Source: Tritrichomonas musculus (lineage: Eukaryota; Parabasalia; Tritrichomonadida; Tritrichomonadidae). From it: DNA of 64,000 nt. Position numbers and translations under genes: made by a program. Position 1 is the stretch's first letter. Each line of letters begins with the position of its first letter. Shown piece by piece: positions 41,955 through 51,868 of the stretch. The DNA lies in NCBI GenBank assembly GCA_039105265.1, contig JAPFFF010000024.1:868001-932000 (forward strand), written 5' to 3'. Below the pieces are notes generated by a model. The model searched no databases. It was not told the origin of the DNA and saw only the letters and a program-made list of their open reading frames with translations.

Positions 41955-42494
41955 TTGTTGTCTTCCGTCAAATTCTTCTTCTATATTAATAATTTATATG
42001 AATTCTACCAGACGTACCTTGGCTTATTTCTTCATCAATTAATTTATAATCTTTGGTATTACAATAACAACCAAATCTTGAAATCTAATAATGATCATTC
42101 ACAAAATTCTGATAATGATGAAGTAATTAATAATTTACAATCTTCTATTTCTGAAGATAATGAATGTAAAAAGATTCAAGATTTAAAACTTCATTCCGAA
42201 GAAGAAGAAATAATATCTGGCTCAATGGAAGAAAATATGACTTCAAACTCAGATAAAGATGAAAAAACTTCAAAATCAAGCTCAGATATTGAGCAATTAA
42301 ATAATATTAATAAATTGAAATTTGAAAAAATAAGTGATAATGATGAAAATTATAAAGTCTTTTCTATTACCGTAATTCAAATAATCTCAGACATAAAGAA
42401 AAATTCTCAGACATTTTTGAGAAAACTCACTGAAAGACTTTCAATTTTTTTCAAAATTTCTACTTTTTCAATGAAAAATAAAAAGGTCAAATAA
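41940..42494 (+). CDS. Low-complexity acidic reading frame
   Basis: 184 codons from an ATG that overlaps the inverted kinase fragment. Residues 45-125 are Asn/Ser/Glu/Asp-rich; the last 60 residues are helical (FSITVIQIISDIKKNSQTFL). No domain. The 3' part has a decayed inverted copy at about 46025-46205. It may be the tail of a disrupted kinase gene rather than an independent gene. Confidence 0.35.
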   Translation: MKKFHLLSSVKFFFYINNLYEFYQTYLGLFLHQLIYNLWYYNNNQILKSNNDHSQNSDNDEVINNLQSSISEDNECKKIQDLKLHSEEEEIISGSMEENMTSNSDKDEKTSKSSSDIEQLNNINKLKFEKISDNDENYKVFSITVIQIISDIKKNSQTFLRKLTERLSIFFKISTFSMKNKKVK

Positions 42495-42520
42495 AAGGAG
42501 AACGAAGACGGTTTTTCTTG
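42360..42520. repeat. Left arm of a diverged inverted repeat
   Basis: Shares with the reverse complement of 46025-46205 the words CCGTAATTC, TCTCAGACATTTTTGAG, AAAACT/GAAACT and GGAGAACG-AGACGGTT in the same order. The arms are about 3.5 kb apart and bracket the 2-kb TIR element. Confidence 0.5.
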
Positions 42521-43879
42521 TACGTTAAAAAATATATTAAAATGATTTTATATAATTAATTAATAGTCATTTTTTCGATATTTGTTAATATTAATATTTT
42601 CTAATCATATTTAAATGAATTTGCATTATTATAAATACATTTATTGTTCAAATAATGGAAATTATATGTTATCAGTATCTGATTTTGATAAATAGGTATG
42701 TGAAATTAAGAAATTGTTTATATAAAAGATTAGTGATGGTATTATAACCCAATTGACCCTGCCAGAAAAGAAATTCAGCGTATGAATTTTTATTTATTTT
42801 ATAAGAAAGAAAAAATAATCATTAAATGTTTTTTGAAAGATTTTGAATAAATTATTTATTTCTATTCAATTACTCTCAATTAAAATATTTATTTGAGATA
42901 ATTTCTTTTTTTTTTAAGAATTTTATTTATTTTATTTATGGATAATTTATTCAAAATAAACTTATAACAATGGTAATTATATTATTATTATATTTATATA
43001 TGTTTATATATAAAATATAAAATATAAATATTTTATTTATATAAAGATAAAAATAGTTCAATTTTACATTCTCAATCATCAATAAGAAATTTTAAATTAA
43101 ATATCATCGTCCAAGAGTCAATTTTGAGAACAATTTCATATAAAATAAATCTTTCATATTCAATTATTAATTTTCATGAAATTCCATCAAACAATGTATT
43201 AAAGTAGGATTTTTCTTATAAAACATTTGTATTTCTTTACCATTAATTCTGTATTTATATTAATTTATCAAAATGAAGCCTATTAATAAATAATTTTATT
43301 ATAATTATAATATTTATTAAAATAAGCAAGTTTTATTAATTATTACATAAGTAATAAGTAATATTTCACACCTTTACTTTGCTATTTTAGCCTTTTTCCT
43401 CAATCTAATATATCTTATATTTTGGCTTCAAATTTGAAATATATCATATAAAAATCCAATATTTAATCAATTTAACAGGCTGGGTAAAGCTCTTTTATTT
43501 TTTTTTTAGATTTGAAAAAAATAATTATAAAAAATATACTAAATAATTAAGCATAACATTTTAGTATGTCATTATATAAAAATATAATAGTAAAAAAAGT
43601 GATTTATGTCATTTTTGTTAAGATAAAATAAAAATGAAAGAGATTATTTTATATAGTTTTAATTCAATTTTTTAAAAAAATAAAATGTTATTATCTTATT
43701 ATATTTTTATAAACTCTATATAATATCACATGATATAGTTTGTATACAATATAAAATAAATTGATAAAATCATAAACTATGAAAAATAATTATACAGCAG
43801 GCAACAGATTCTTTGTAACAATTTTGATATCTAAATGTTACAAGAAATTGAATTAAAAATCTATCATAACAATTCAATT
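42521..43879. other. Very AT-rich non-coding region
   Basis: Nothing but short frames. It leads up to the left end of the TIR element. Confidence 0.45.
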
Positions 43880-43925
43880 TAACGTGCTTTCAATAGACCC
43901 GGAGCATTTCAGTAGACCCGGAGCA
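43880..43925 (+). repeat. Left terminal inverted repeat
   Basis: Starts TAACGTGCTTTCAATAGACC and contains AGACCCGGAGCA twice, 20 bp apart. Identical over all 46 bases to the reverse complement of 45833-45878. Confidence 0.9.
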
Positions 43926-44469
43926 CTAAATTTTATTTTTATTATTTTTCATACAATTTAATTATTTTATTTAATATTTGATGATAAATTATATAAAAAT
44001 TATTATTTTACATTATAATTTTTGTTAAATATTATTTGTTTTACTTTTTTGATTTGGAGATATTTGTAAAATAAAAACCCCCAACATTTTTAAATCGGTG
44101 GAAAAATGGAAATGTAAGTGCATATTTATATTAAAACTGAGGTTATATATATGATTCATACAATCGTTATATACGATTTCTTGATTAATTTTGTCGAAAT
44201 TAATATTAAAAAAATAAAAATTAAGTAAATCCATTTTATTTTCAATAAATATATTTTAAATATGATATTAAACAAGGTTTAATAGATAAAATAGCAATAT
44301 GTTAAAAGAATATAATGAATATCATCAAATTATTAGTGTTTACTCAATAATTAGTATATAATCTAATTTATTATTTTTATTTTTATTTTATAATTCTATT
44401 TTAATGATTTTAATATAATAAAATTTCGTATATATACCAATATTAATATTATTTGGTTTATTTCAATAA

Positions 44470-44569
44470 TACACGTTACTCATACCCGATGACTCAAATA
44501 TTCTGAGCTGTTGTATCAAAAAACACGTTACCCATACCCGATTGCTCAAATATTTGAGAATAATACAGA
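44470..44569 (+). repeat. Two tandem copies of a GC-richer 50-bp motif
   Basis: ACACGTTACTCATACCCGAT and ACACGTTACCCATACCCGAT begin two copies about 52 bp apart. Each continues with CTCAAATAT; the second contains the palindrome CTCAAATATTTGAG. They lie inside the TIR element and share CACGTTA with its right tip. Confidence 0.7.
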
Positions 44570-45832
44570 GATTTATTTTATTTAAAAATAAAATCATTTC
44601 TGGTTAACATATTTATGTTTAGCATATCTTAAATAATAAAATGGTTAATTATATTTTTGTTAACCTTTTAAATGAGGAAAAAGTTCATTATAAAAAATTA
44701 TAACCCATTATTTCATTAATTAAAACGAATAAAAATATTGATCACTTTAAAACATAAATCAATGAATAAGAAAATCATTTTACTAGAGAAATATATAGCA
44801 TTAAAATATCTATCATTTTTGAATCTGAGAAAAAGAAATAAAAATTTAGCCAAAAAATGAATACATATATTTAACTTATTTATGTTATCATTATACGCTA
44901 TTGTAATATTATTTTGGCAAATATGTTGCTTTTTTATTAAAATAATATTGCAAAAATGTAATTTAATAAGAACATCTTGAATAATAACCTTATGCGAATC
45001 ATTTCCAACTAGTTTCTGATTATAAAGTTGAAGATAAGTAGCCCAAATTGGTTACTTTGCATCAAATATTTATGTATTTTTATATAAACGAATATTTTTT
45101 TAACTCACATTTCATTAATAGCATGAAGTGAAGTATTGAAAACGAAATAAAATATACGTTTTTTTTGATAGTTCATTTATCTTTACTAATATTTTTTTGA
45201 TATCTTTAAATATTCTAAAAAACAATTAATTATTTGAATATAAAATATAATAATCATATAAATTCGTAATTTATTCATATATTGGGAAATTTTTAATATC
45301 AATTTCTCAATTTCAATAATTTGCATATTTATTTTGGAATATTATTATTATATATAGGTAGAAAAATCATATTTATGAAGATAAATAAGTGAATGTTGAA
45401 TGAATGCAAAATTATTATTATTGATGATCATGAAATTCTGAATGTTGAAATTAGTCAAATATAAAAAATATCATCATGTAATCTTTATTAACTTTAATGA
45501 ACTTTGGTCAGAGCATTTTTAAAATCTAATTTTGACATTATATAATCAGTATATTTGTTTTTTACCTTGAAAATAAATAATAAATAATCTATCAAAAAGA
45601 TTTATTGCTCTGTTTTTTATACTTATCCATAAAAAATAAACTTTCAAACAAATGCTATCTTTAAATATAATTAACTTTTTTAACAAGGGGAAAAATTGTA
45701 AACGGTTTTGTTGGGGGTTTTGTAAAATAGTGAAAAATAAAAAAAATTCTGATCGAAATATTTCTGATCATATTTGGTTTTCTTTTTTATAAAAAACGAT
45801 CAAATCATGGCCAATTTTTGTTAAATTGACCT

Positions 45833-45878
45833 TGCTCCGGGTCTACTGAAATGCTCCGGGTCTATTGAAAGCACGTTA
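45833..45878 (-). repeat. Right terminal inverted repeat
   Basis: Reverse complement of the left repeat with no mismatch. It ends GCACGTTA, the last two bases being the putative TA target duplication. Confidence 0.9.
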
Positions 45879-46024
45879 TTAACTTTTTCATAACTTTTAT
45901 TTTTATTTTGTGAATATCTTTGTTTCCCTACGATATTTCTTTTTGGTTTCTTATTAAGAATTATTCAATATATAATATTATATTTATATTTATATAAAAT
46001 AACTCGAAAAAAATCTTTGTCATA

Positions 46025-46205
46025 ACCGTCTCTCCGTTCTCCTTTGTCAAATATCATTATCTATTCAAATCATTGAACAAATATACTCTTAAAATAATTC
46101 TATAGATTGAATAAATTCTTTCAAATAATTAAAAGTTTCCTCAAAAATGTCTGAGATTAATTGAATATATCTGAGATTTTTGGAATTACGGTACAGAAGA
46201 GAATT
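46025..46205. repeat. Right arm of a diverged inverted repeat
   Basis: Minus-strand reading gives a decayed relative of the helical tail at 42.4 kb, with a short open stretch NLRYIQLISDIFEETFNYLK. See the left arm at 42360-42520. Confidence 0.45.
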
Positions 46206-46379
46206 CAAATGTGAAAATGAATTTAAATGTGATCGGAAAATTTTTAAAATTTTTTAAGAATTTTTATTTATTTTGGATTTTTCTTTAAATACAAAGATTT
46301 TGGTAATAAATGAAATATATCAATATGTTAAGCAGTTAATAGTTGATATAAACAAATATAGCATTCGAACATTTAAAGT

Positions 46380-46490
46380 CATTTTTCTGTAACTTCAATA
46401 GGAGAAAGTGTTTTTCATGGATGCCCATCATTGGAAAAAAATTCATAATTCATTCTTCTGTAACTTCAATTAATTGTTCTGTATTTTCCA
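46380..46490 (+). pseudogene. BspA-type LRR_5 relic
   Basis: HFSVTSIGESVFHGCPSLEK is a recognisable LRR_5 repeat. After a one- or two-base slip, HSSVTSINCSVF follows. Only about one and a half repeats survive, with no gene around them. Confidence 0.5.
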
Positions 46491-46779
46491 TCTACTTCAA
46501 AAATTAAACGAATTTGATTTTTGGTCTCATAAAGAAGGAGATTGATTCACTCATGCCGAAGATCGAAAATAATGATAAAATAATTGACTTGCTTTGCTCG
46601 ATTTCAATTTTTATTAATAAAATATACATTTCATTTTTTCATCTGAAATATTCATGTTTTTCATTAATTATGGAAAGACCCAAATATAAATATAAAACAC
46701 TATTTTAAAAAAATTGATTTAATAGATATATGAAAAATTATATAATTATATAAATGATTTACTTTTATAGTTCTTTCTT

Positions 46780-46880
46780 CTGTCTCTGAGATTTTTATTA
46801 AATTTACTTTGTGTTACACTTTTTAATTTCTTGGCCTTAATGATCTCAGTTATTAACTTTGTATGAATTATTTTGTTTAT
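46780..46880 (-). pseudogene. Diverged copy of the Lys-rich ORF at 50.75 kb
   Basis: Minus-strand reading LITEIIKAKKLKSVTQSKF, then NKNLRDRRK, aligns with LIIGIDKAKKSRSATEKRAK of the 50746-50937 frame. No start or complete frame is present. The two copies flank the kinase-Sel1 gene in the same orientation. Confidence 0.4.
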
Positions 46881-47208
46881 CATTTTAATCATTTTTTAAG
46901 TTACCTGTTGATTAACTTTTGAAATTGAAAAGATTAGCTTTTCCGTTCTTGTAACCAAAGAGAAACAGGCTTTCAAATGATTCAACATCTAATATATTAT
47001 AGTCCATTCACAATTCTATAGTAAACTTGTAGTATTTTTAATATATATCAAAGTTCTTATGCTATTTGTTCATATAAAATGATATGATTCAATTAAAATC
47101 AATCGAAATTGAGTGATTGGTAAATTTACAATAACGTTTTTTGTATTGAATTTTTTGAAATCAACGATTAAAAATTATTCAAAAAAATTGAATGAACAAT
47201 AAAAAAGA
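46881..47208. other. Intergenic region upstream of the kinase-Sel1 gene
   Basis: AT-rich. No TCAY(T/A) element is found in the 30 bases before the ATG at 47209. Confidence 0.4.
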
Positions 47209-50200
47209 ATGATAATGAATAAAAGTACAGATATAATTGAAAGTTTCTTGAAGCTTCCTGAATTTTTAAGCAGTTCTAAAGCAAAATTTGAAAAACCTGT
47301 TTTTAGAGAGATTTTTCAAAATTATTCTTTTTTTGTTATTACTGAAAATACATTTTTGAAGGAAAATCAAAAACAAATAATGGATGAAAATATCAAAGAA
47401 TCAAAAATAATGATAATTGATGAAATAATAAATCAAGATGATGAAACGAACGAACAATATTTAATTCTTTGTTTTGAGAAAACGATAACGATTATCGAAA
47501 GTTCGATAGCATTAGAATATATCATTCGAAACAAGTTAATTTCAATTTCAAATTTTTCGTTTTGCTTTTTAAATGATACAAAATCAATATTTGAAGAAAA
47601 AGTGACACTTGGAAATCGAGAAATTAAGACGGATTGCATTTTTCTAGAAGAACTTGAAAGTTTAAAAGAAGGACTATGGATTTATACCTCAGAAAAGTCA
47701 ATGAGTTATATTTGGTCAATTCTCAGGACGAGTATATCGGCATATTTAATCAAGAAAAGTTATTTTCAACGAAATAAAAATCGCATTGAAGCATTTATTT
47801 TAGAATCAGAGAAATATTTGGAATCGGGACAAATTCAAGAAGAAATAATAAGAGAAGAAGAATACATTGAACTACGGAGAGTTGGTATTGGAGGTTCATT
47901 TTCACCATTGCTAATTTATCACATCAAGAGAGGTGAATTGTTTGTTATTAAAAAGCCGTATGGAAGTTCAGAACAAGAAAAATTGATTTCGAGAGAATCT
48001 GAAAACTACAATAAAATCCGGCATCCATTCTTACCTAAATATTATGGAAGAGTGAAAGATAAAAACTACAACGTTATTGAATTCATAGAAGGATCAACAT
48101 TGGAAAACATTGAAAAAATAGGACTCGCAATCAAAGACAAAATTAAGATTATTTTTGAATTGATGTTGATATTCGAATATTTTCGTGATAATAAACTAAT
48201 TTATCGTGATTTAAAACCAAATAATGTTATGATTGATTCAAACAAAAATATTGTTTTAATTGATTTTGATCGATTAATTGATGATACAGAAAATGCACAT
48301 TCGATTGATGCTGATAATATTTTTATTGCACCAGAAGTTTATACATCAAACAAGTATTCATATGAAAGTGATATTTATTCAGTCGGGAAGATGATTGAAT
48401 ACGTATTAAATGAAATAAAAGAAATTCCATTTTTAAACGATATTATTCATAAGTGTACAAATGAAAGGTCAATCGATCGTCCACTTATTTCAGATATAAT
48501 TCAATTATTTATTTCACAAATTCAAGATGAAATCCAAATTGAGCGTTGCTTTTTCAATTTTAAGGAACTTTTCAACATTTTTGGACATATAAATCATCTT
48601 AGTAGTGTTTATAGTTTTAGATATAATACAAACAAAAAGTTTCATTATTCTGCACTTGCAACCAGCTCAAAATATCCAGAAATGTCATATTATTCTGATA
48701 TTAATAAATGCAATCATCCTTTTACACTTTCTATTAATCAAGTATTTTCAGAGGCTCAAAACGCCTTAGGTCTCATCTATTTAAATGGTGAGTTTGTTCC
48801 AGAAGATATAACAAAAGCAATTCATTATTTATCACTTGCTGCAAATCAAAATCATCCAGAAGCACAATTCTATCTCGGCTTCATTTATTCAATCAAGGAA
48901 TATGCTGTATTTGATATTAACAAATCAATTCATTATTTATCACTTGCTGCTAATCAAAATCATCCAGAAGCACAATTCAATCTCGGCTTCATCTACTCAA
49001 AAAATATATATGGATTATTTGATATTAACAAATCAATTCATTATTTATCACTTGCTGCAAATCAAAATATTCCAGAAGCACAATTCTATCTAGGTATAAT
49101 TTACTCAACTGAGAAATATGGAGTATTTGATATTAACAAATCAATTTATTATTTATCACTTGCTGCAAATCAAAATATTCCAGAAGCACAATTCTATCTA
49201 GGTATAATCTACTCAATCGAGGAATATGCTGTATTTGATATTAACAAATCAATTCATTATTTATCACTTGCTGCAAATCAAAATCATCCAGAAGCACAAT
49301 TCAATCTCGGCTTCATCTACTCAATCAAGGAATATGGAGTATTTGATATTAACAAATCAATTCATTATTATACACTTGCTGCTAATCAAAATCATCCAGA
49401 AGCACAATTCAATCTCGGCTTCATCTACTTAAAAGATATATATGGATTATTTGATATTAACAAATCAATTCATTATTTATCACTTGCTGCAAATCACAAT
49501 ATTCCAGAAGCGCAATACAATCTGGGTAATATTTACTCAACTGATAAATATGGAGTATTTGATATTAACAAATCAATTCATTATTTATCACTTGCTGCAA
49601 ATCAAAATATTCCAGAAGCACAATTCTATCTAGGTATAATCTACTTAAAAGGACAATATGTTACACCTGATATTGACAAAACAGTTCATTATTTTACACT
49701 TGCTTCAAATAAAAATATATCTATAGCACAATATTGTCTTGGATGCATATATTATTCAAGTAGATATTATCGACAAGATATTAAAAAAGGCAGATATTAT
49801 ATCATGCTTTCATCAAGAAATGGTTTTCGCCAAGCCAATTTTGCGCATGGATTCTTACTTCAAGAAGGTAAAAGTGTAGAACGAAATATGATAGAAGCTG
49901 TTCATTATTATAAAGAAGCATCATCATTCAACAATCAATATGCTAAAAACAACCTTGGTATTATATATAAGCATGGATTTGATCAAATCGAAGGGAATGC
50001 AAGCAATGCAATTGTTTATTTTGAAGAAGCAATTCGTCAAAAAAACGACATTTTATCTATGTACAATTTGGCACACATTTACATATTTGATGAAACAATC
50101 AAAGGAGATATCAACAAATCAATTGAATTATTAACAAAATCAATCGAATTTAAGCATTCGCAGATATTATTGAGCTTAATTCTAATCAAAAAATGCGGAA

Positions 50201-50493
50201 ATAACATTTCATTAATCAAAAAAGAAATTGAAAGAATTGCGAAAGCAAACGATAACTCTGAAATTTTAATAATAATCGATTTAATCACGAAGTCTCAATT
50301 ACTTGATAGGTCAAGATTTGAATTTATTTATGAAATTTATCGTTCAATGGATTTTTTATATGACATTGAACTAGAATCTATCAATTCATATGAATTACGA
50401 GATATGAACAAGAGAAAAACATTTCCAAATAATGGAAATCTGAAAAATATTTCAAAAGAATTTTATGAAGGTTTTGGAAATGACTTATTATGA
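47209..50493 (+). CDS. Protein kinase with C-terminal Sel1-repeat array
   Basis: A 1094-residue cytosolic protein. An N-terminal region (1-215) of unknown fold precedes a protein kinase domain (about 220-440). Visible residues: FVIKK (Lys248 or 249), catalytic loop YRDLKPNN (Asp334; His replaced by Tyr), DFD (Asp352; Gly replaced by Asp), APE and SDIYSVGKM. The Gly-rich loop is partly kept (RVGIGGSFS). It is followed by about 13 Sel1-like (SLR) repeats of 36 residues, residues 520-1000. Sel1 arrays bind partner proteins, so this is likely a scaffolded Ser/Thr kinase. DFD may lower or alter activity. Met3 (47215) is an alternative start. Confidence 0.88.
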   Translation: MIMNKSTDIIESFLKLPEFLSSSKAKFEKPVFREIFQNYSFFVITENTFLKENQKQIMDENIKESKIMIIDEIINQDDETNEQYLILCFEKTITIIESSIALEYIIRNKLISISNFSFCFLNDTKSIFEEKVTLGNREIKTDCIFLEELESLKEGLWIYTSEKSMSYIWSILRTSISAYLIKKSYFQRNKNRIEAFILESEKYLESGQIQEEIIREEEYIELRRVGIGGSFSPLLIYHIKRGELFVIKKPYGSSEQEKLISRESENYNKIRHPFLPKYYGRVKDKNYNVIEFIEGSTLENIEKIGLAIKDKIKIIFELMLIFEYFRDNKLIYRDLKPNNVMIDSNKNIVLIDFDRLIDDTENAHSIDADNIFIAPEVYTSNKYSYESDIYSVGKMIEYVLNEIKEIPFLNDIIHKCTNERSIDRPLISDIIQLFISQIQDEIQIERCFFNFKELFNIFGHINHLSSVYSFRYNTNKKFHYSALATSSKYPEMSYYSDINKCNHPFTLSINQVFSEAQNALGLIYLNGEFVPEDITKAIHYLSLAANQNHPEAQFYLGFIYSIKEYAVFDINKSIHYLSLAANQNHPEAQFNLGFIYSKNIYGLFDINKSIHYLSLAANQNIPEAQFYLGIIYSTEKYGVFDINKSIYYLSLAANQNIPEAQFYLGIIYSIEEYAVFDINKSIHYLSLAANQNHPEAQFNLGFIYSIKEYGVFDINKSIHYYTLAANQNHPEAQFNLGFIYLKDIYGLFDINKSIHYLSLAANHNIPEAQYNLGNIYSTDKYGVFDINKSIHYLSLAANQNIPEAQFYLGIIYLKGQYVTPDIDKTVHYFTLASNKNISIAQYCLGCIYYSSRYYRQDIKKGRYYIMLSSRNGFRQANFAHGFLLQEGKSVERNMIEAVHYYKEASSFNNQYAKNNLGIIYKHGFDQIEGNASNAIVYFEEAIRQKNDILSMYNLAHIYIFDETIKGDINKSIELLTKSIEFKHSQILLSLILIKKCGNNISLIKKEIERIAKANDNSEILIIIDLITKSQLLDRSRFEFIYEIYRSMDFLYDIELESINSYELRDMNKRKTFPNNGNLKNISKEFYEGFGNDLL
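48815..49670 (+). repeat. Near-identical 108-bp Sel1 units
   Basis: About eight consecutive units share long identical stretches, for example GATATTAACAAATCAATTCA and CCAGAAGCACAATTC. They encode FDINKSIHYLSLAANQNHPE-type repeats. Differences concentrate in the loop (YSIKEYAV, YSKNIYGL, YSTEKYGV). This pattern fits recent unequal crossing-over or gene conversion. Confidence 0.85.
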
Positions 50494-50745
50494 CTATAAA
50501 TAATACAAATGAACTAGAAGACATCAATTTTAACCAACCAATTGATGTATTTTACTGCTTCAAATAAATTTCTTGATAAAAAAAAGATAAATGAAATAAT
50601 GATATAATATAGAATGACAGCAAGAAGCAGTTTCTTTAGTGATAACTTCCGTGTGGATATAGAGCTAGCGGTAACTAATCTGAAGTTCATCATATAGAAT
50701 AGCAGCACAAACACGGTAGTCATCTACTCGCTGGCATTGCTTTTT
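50494..50745. other. Short intergenic stretch
   Basis: A hydrophobic 69-codon minus-strand frame (50514-50723) has no support. It may be the end of a decayed copy linked to the Lys-rich ORF. Confidence 0.3.
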
Positions 50746-50937
50746 TCAAGTGATTTTTCTTTTCTGGCTCTTTTCGCTGTCTTTGAGATTCCTATTGGAT
50801 TCACTTTTTGCTCTTTTCTCTGTTGCACTTCTTGATTTCTTGGCTTTATCGATGCCAATTATTAACTTTGATTTAGATGATTCAATTTTTTTCATCTTTA
50901 TTGACATTTTTCTTCTTCTTCCTTCTTTTTTTATCAT
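50746..50937 (-). CDS. Small Lys/Ser-rich ORF
   Basis: 63 residues from a true ATG (MIKKEGRRRKMSIKMKKIES), very basic and ending SEKSQKRKIT. It has a diverged copy at 46780-46880. It may be a small nuclear-type basic protein or the remnant of a longer gene tail. No Initiator found. Confidence 0.35.
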   Translation of the reverse strand: MIKKEGRRRKMSIKMKKIESSKSKLIIGIDKAKKSRSATEKRAKSESNRNLKDSEKSQKRKIT

Positions 50938-51243
50938 CTTTTGTGTTCTCTATTGATTCACCTTTGTCATTTTTCTCTCATTTTTACGCCCACACTCCCA
51001 AAGCGTAAGACGATTATCGAAAAGAATATTTAAATCATTCGTTTGGAAACAATTTGCTATTTTATATTTATGACAAAACCAAAGGGATGGTGAAATTTGT
51101 GGCCATTTATATACACAAAAACTTTATCAACTTTTTTTGTTAAATATTTTTATGATTTGAGGAAAGATGGAATCATAGTAAAAAAAAGATAAAAGAATTT
51201 TTTTTTTTTCAATATCGTTCTATTTATTAATACATTAATATAA
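50938..51243. other. Intergenic region
   Basis: Between the Lys-rich ORF and the 3' end of the tetraspanin gene. Nothing recognised. Confidence 0.35.
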
Positions 51244-51855
51244 TTATTTGATTTCATATTCTTCTTTGTTACAACATGCAAGATAACATGCGCAAATGAA
51301 CAAAACAAGTTCAATTGCTGCCATTATAATAACGCAAATTCTTAAAATTTTGATATGATGATTAACATCATGTTTAATTTTTTCTTCACATGTTGTAACT
51401 GTTTGTGGATCTCGATCTTCATATCCGCAATCTTCTGTTACAAGTGTTCTAAATCCACAACATTTCAATTTTTCTTCAAGATCTCTTCTTGATTCTCTGT
51501 ATTTGTCTTTCTCCCAGTTTTCGTTAATTCCATCGAGTATTTTGTCTTTGAATACGAAAGCCAGAACAATTGCTGCAATTTCAACGAGAATGACAAGAAT
51601 GATAATAATTAAATAAGTAACATAAAGGCACTTACTCTTACAACAGCAAAGAATAAATCCAATTATTGATGAAACTACAGCACAGCAAGCAGCTAATATG
51701 ATGAACCAGAATGGAATGTTATTCTTAACAAGTTTCGACCAATTTTCATCTTTTTCTTTGACATAAATATATACAGCTGCAACCACTGCACATATGAGAA
51801 CGCATGCACTGATGATTCCGATTATCCATCGTGCGCATCCTGAACAACAACTCAT
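51244..51855 (-). CDS. Tetraspanin
   Basis: A 203-residue four-span membrane protein. Helices lie at about 11-31, 48-71, 77-101 and 170-193. The large extracellular loop (about 103-168) carries the tetraspanin CCG signature (LKCCGF) plus two further Cys (EDCGY, TTCEE). Juxtamembrane Cys clusters (CCSGC, CCCKSKC, CACYLACC) are likely palmitoylation sites. It matches the trichomonad TSP family, implicated in cell contacts, flagellar or vesicle membranes and exosomes in Trichomonas vaginalis. Length and topology are normal. Confidence 0.92.
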   Translation of the reverse strand: MSCCSGCARWIIGIISACVLICAVVAAVYIYVKEKDENWSKLVKNNIPFWFIILAACCAVVSSIIGFILCCCKSKCLYVTYLIIIILVILVEIAAIVLAFVFKDKILDGINENWEKDKYRESRRDLEEKLKCCGFRTLVTEDCGYEDRDPQTVTTCEEKIKHDVNHHIKILRICVIIMAAIELVLFICACYLACCNKEEYEIK

Positions 51856-51863
51856 CTTTTAAG

Positions 51864-51868
51864 AATGA
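51864..51868 (-). promoter_or_regulatory. Initiator-like element (TCATT)
   Basis: Minus-strand TCATT; A+1 is 11 bases upstream of the tetraspanin ATG at 51855. Confidence 0.5.

Larger units (their letters stand above)
43880..45878. mobile_element. Non-autonomous TIR DNA element, 2.0 kb
   Basis: Perfect 46-bp terminal inverted repeats (43880-43925 and 45833-45878) flank 1.9 kb of AT-rich DNA. No transposase-length ORF is present. TA at both outer edges fits a TA target duplication, as made by Tc1/mariner-type transposases. Each TIR holds two direct copies of a 19-bp word ending AGACCCGGAGCA, an IR/DR-like arrangement that may be paired transposase sites. An inner motif CCCCCAACA occurs inverted near each end (about 44070 and 45710). 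Perfect TIR identity suggests recent insertion or mobility. Family assignment beyond TA-targeting is inference. Confidence 0.8.

Noticed and set aside
48836-49633. Repeated short frames starting in the Sel1 region
   Set aside because: They are alternative-frame readings of the 108-bp Sel1 units, hence their mutual similarity.
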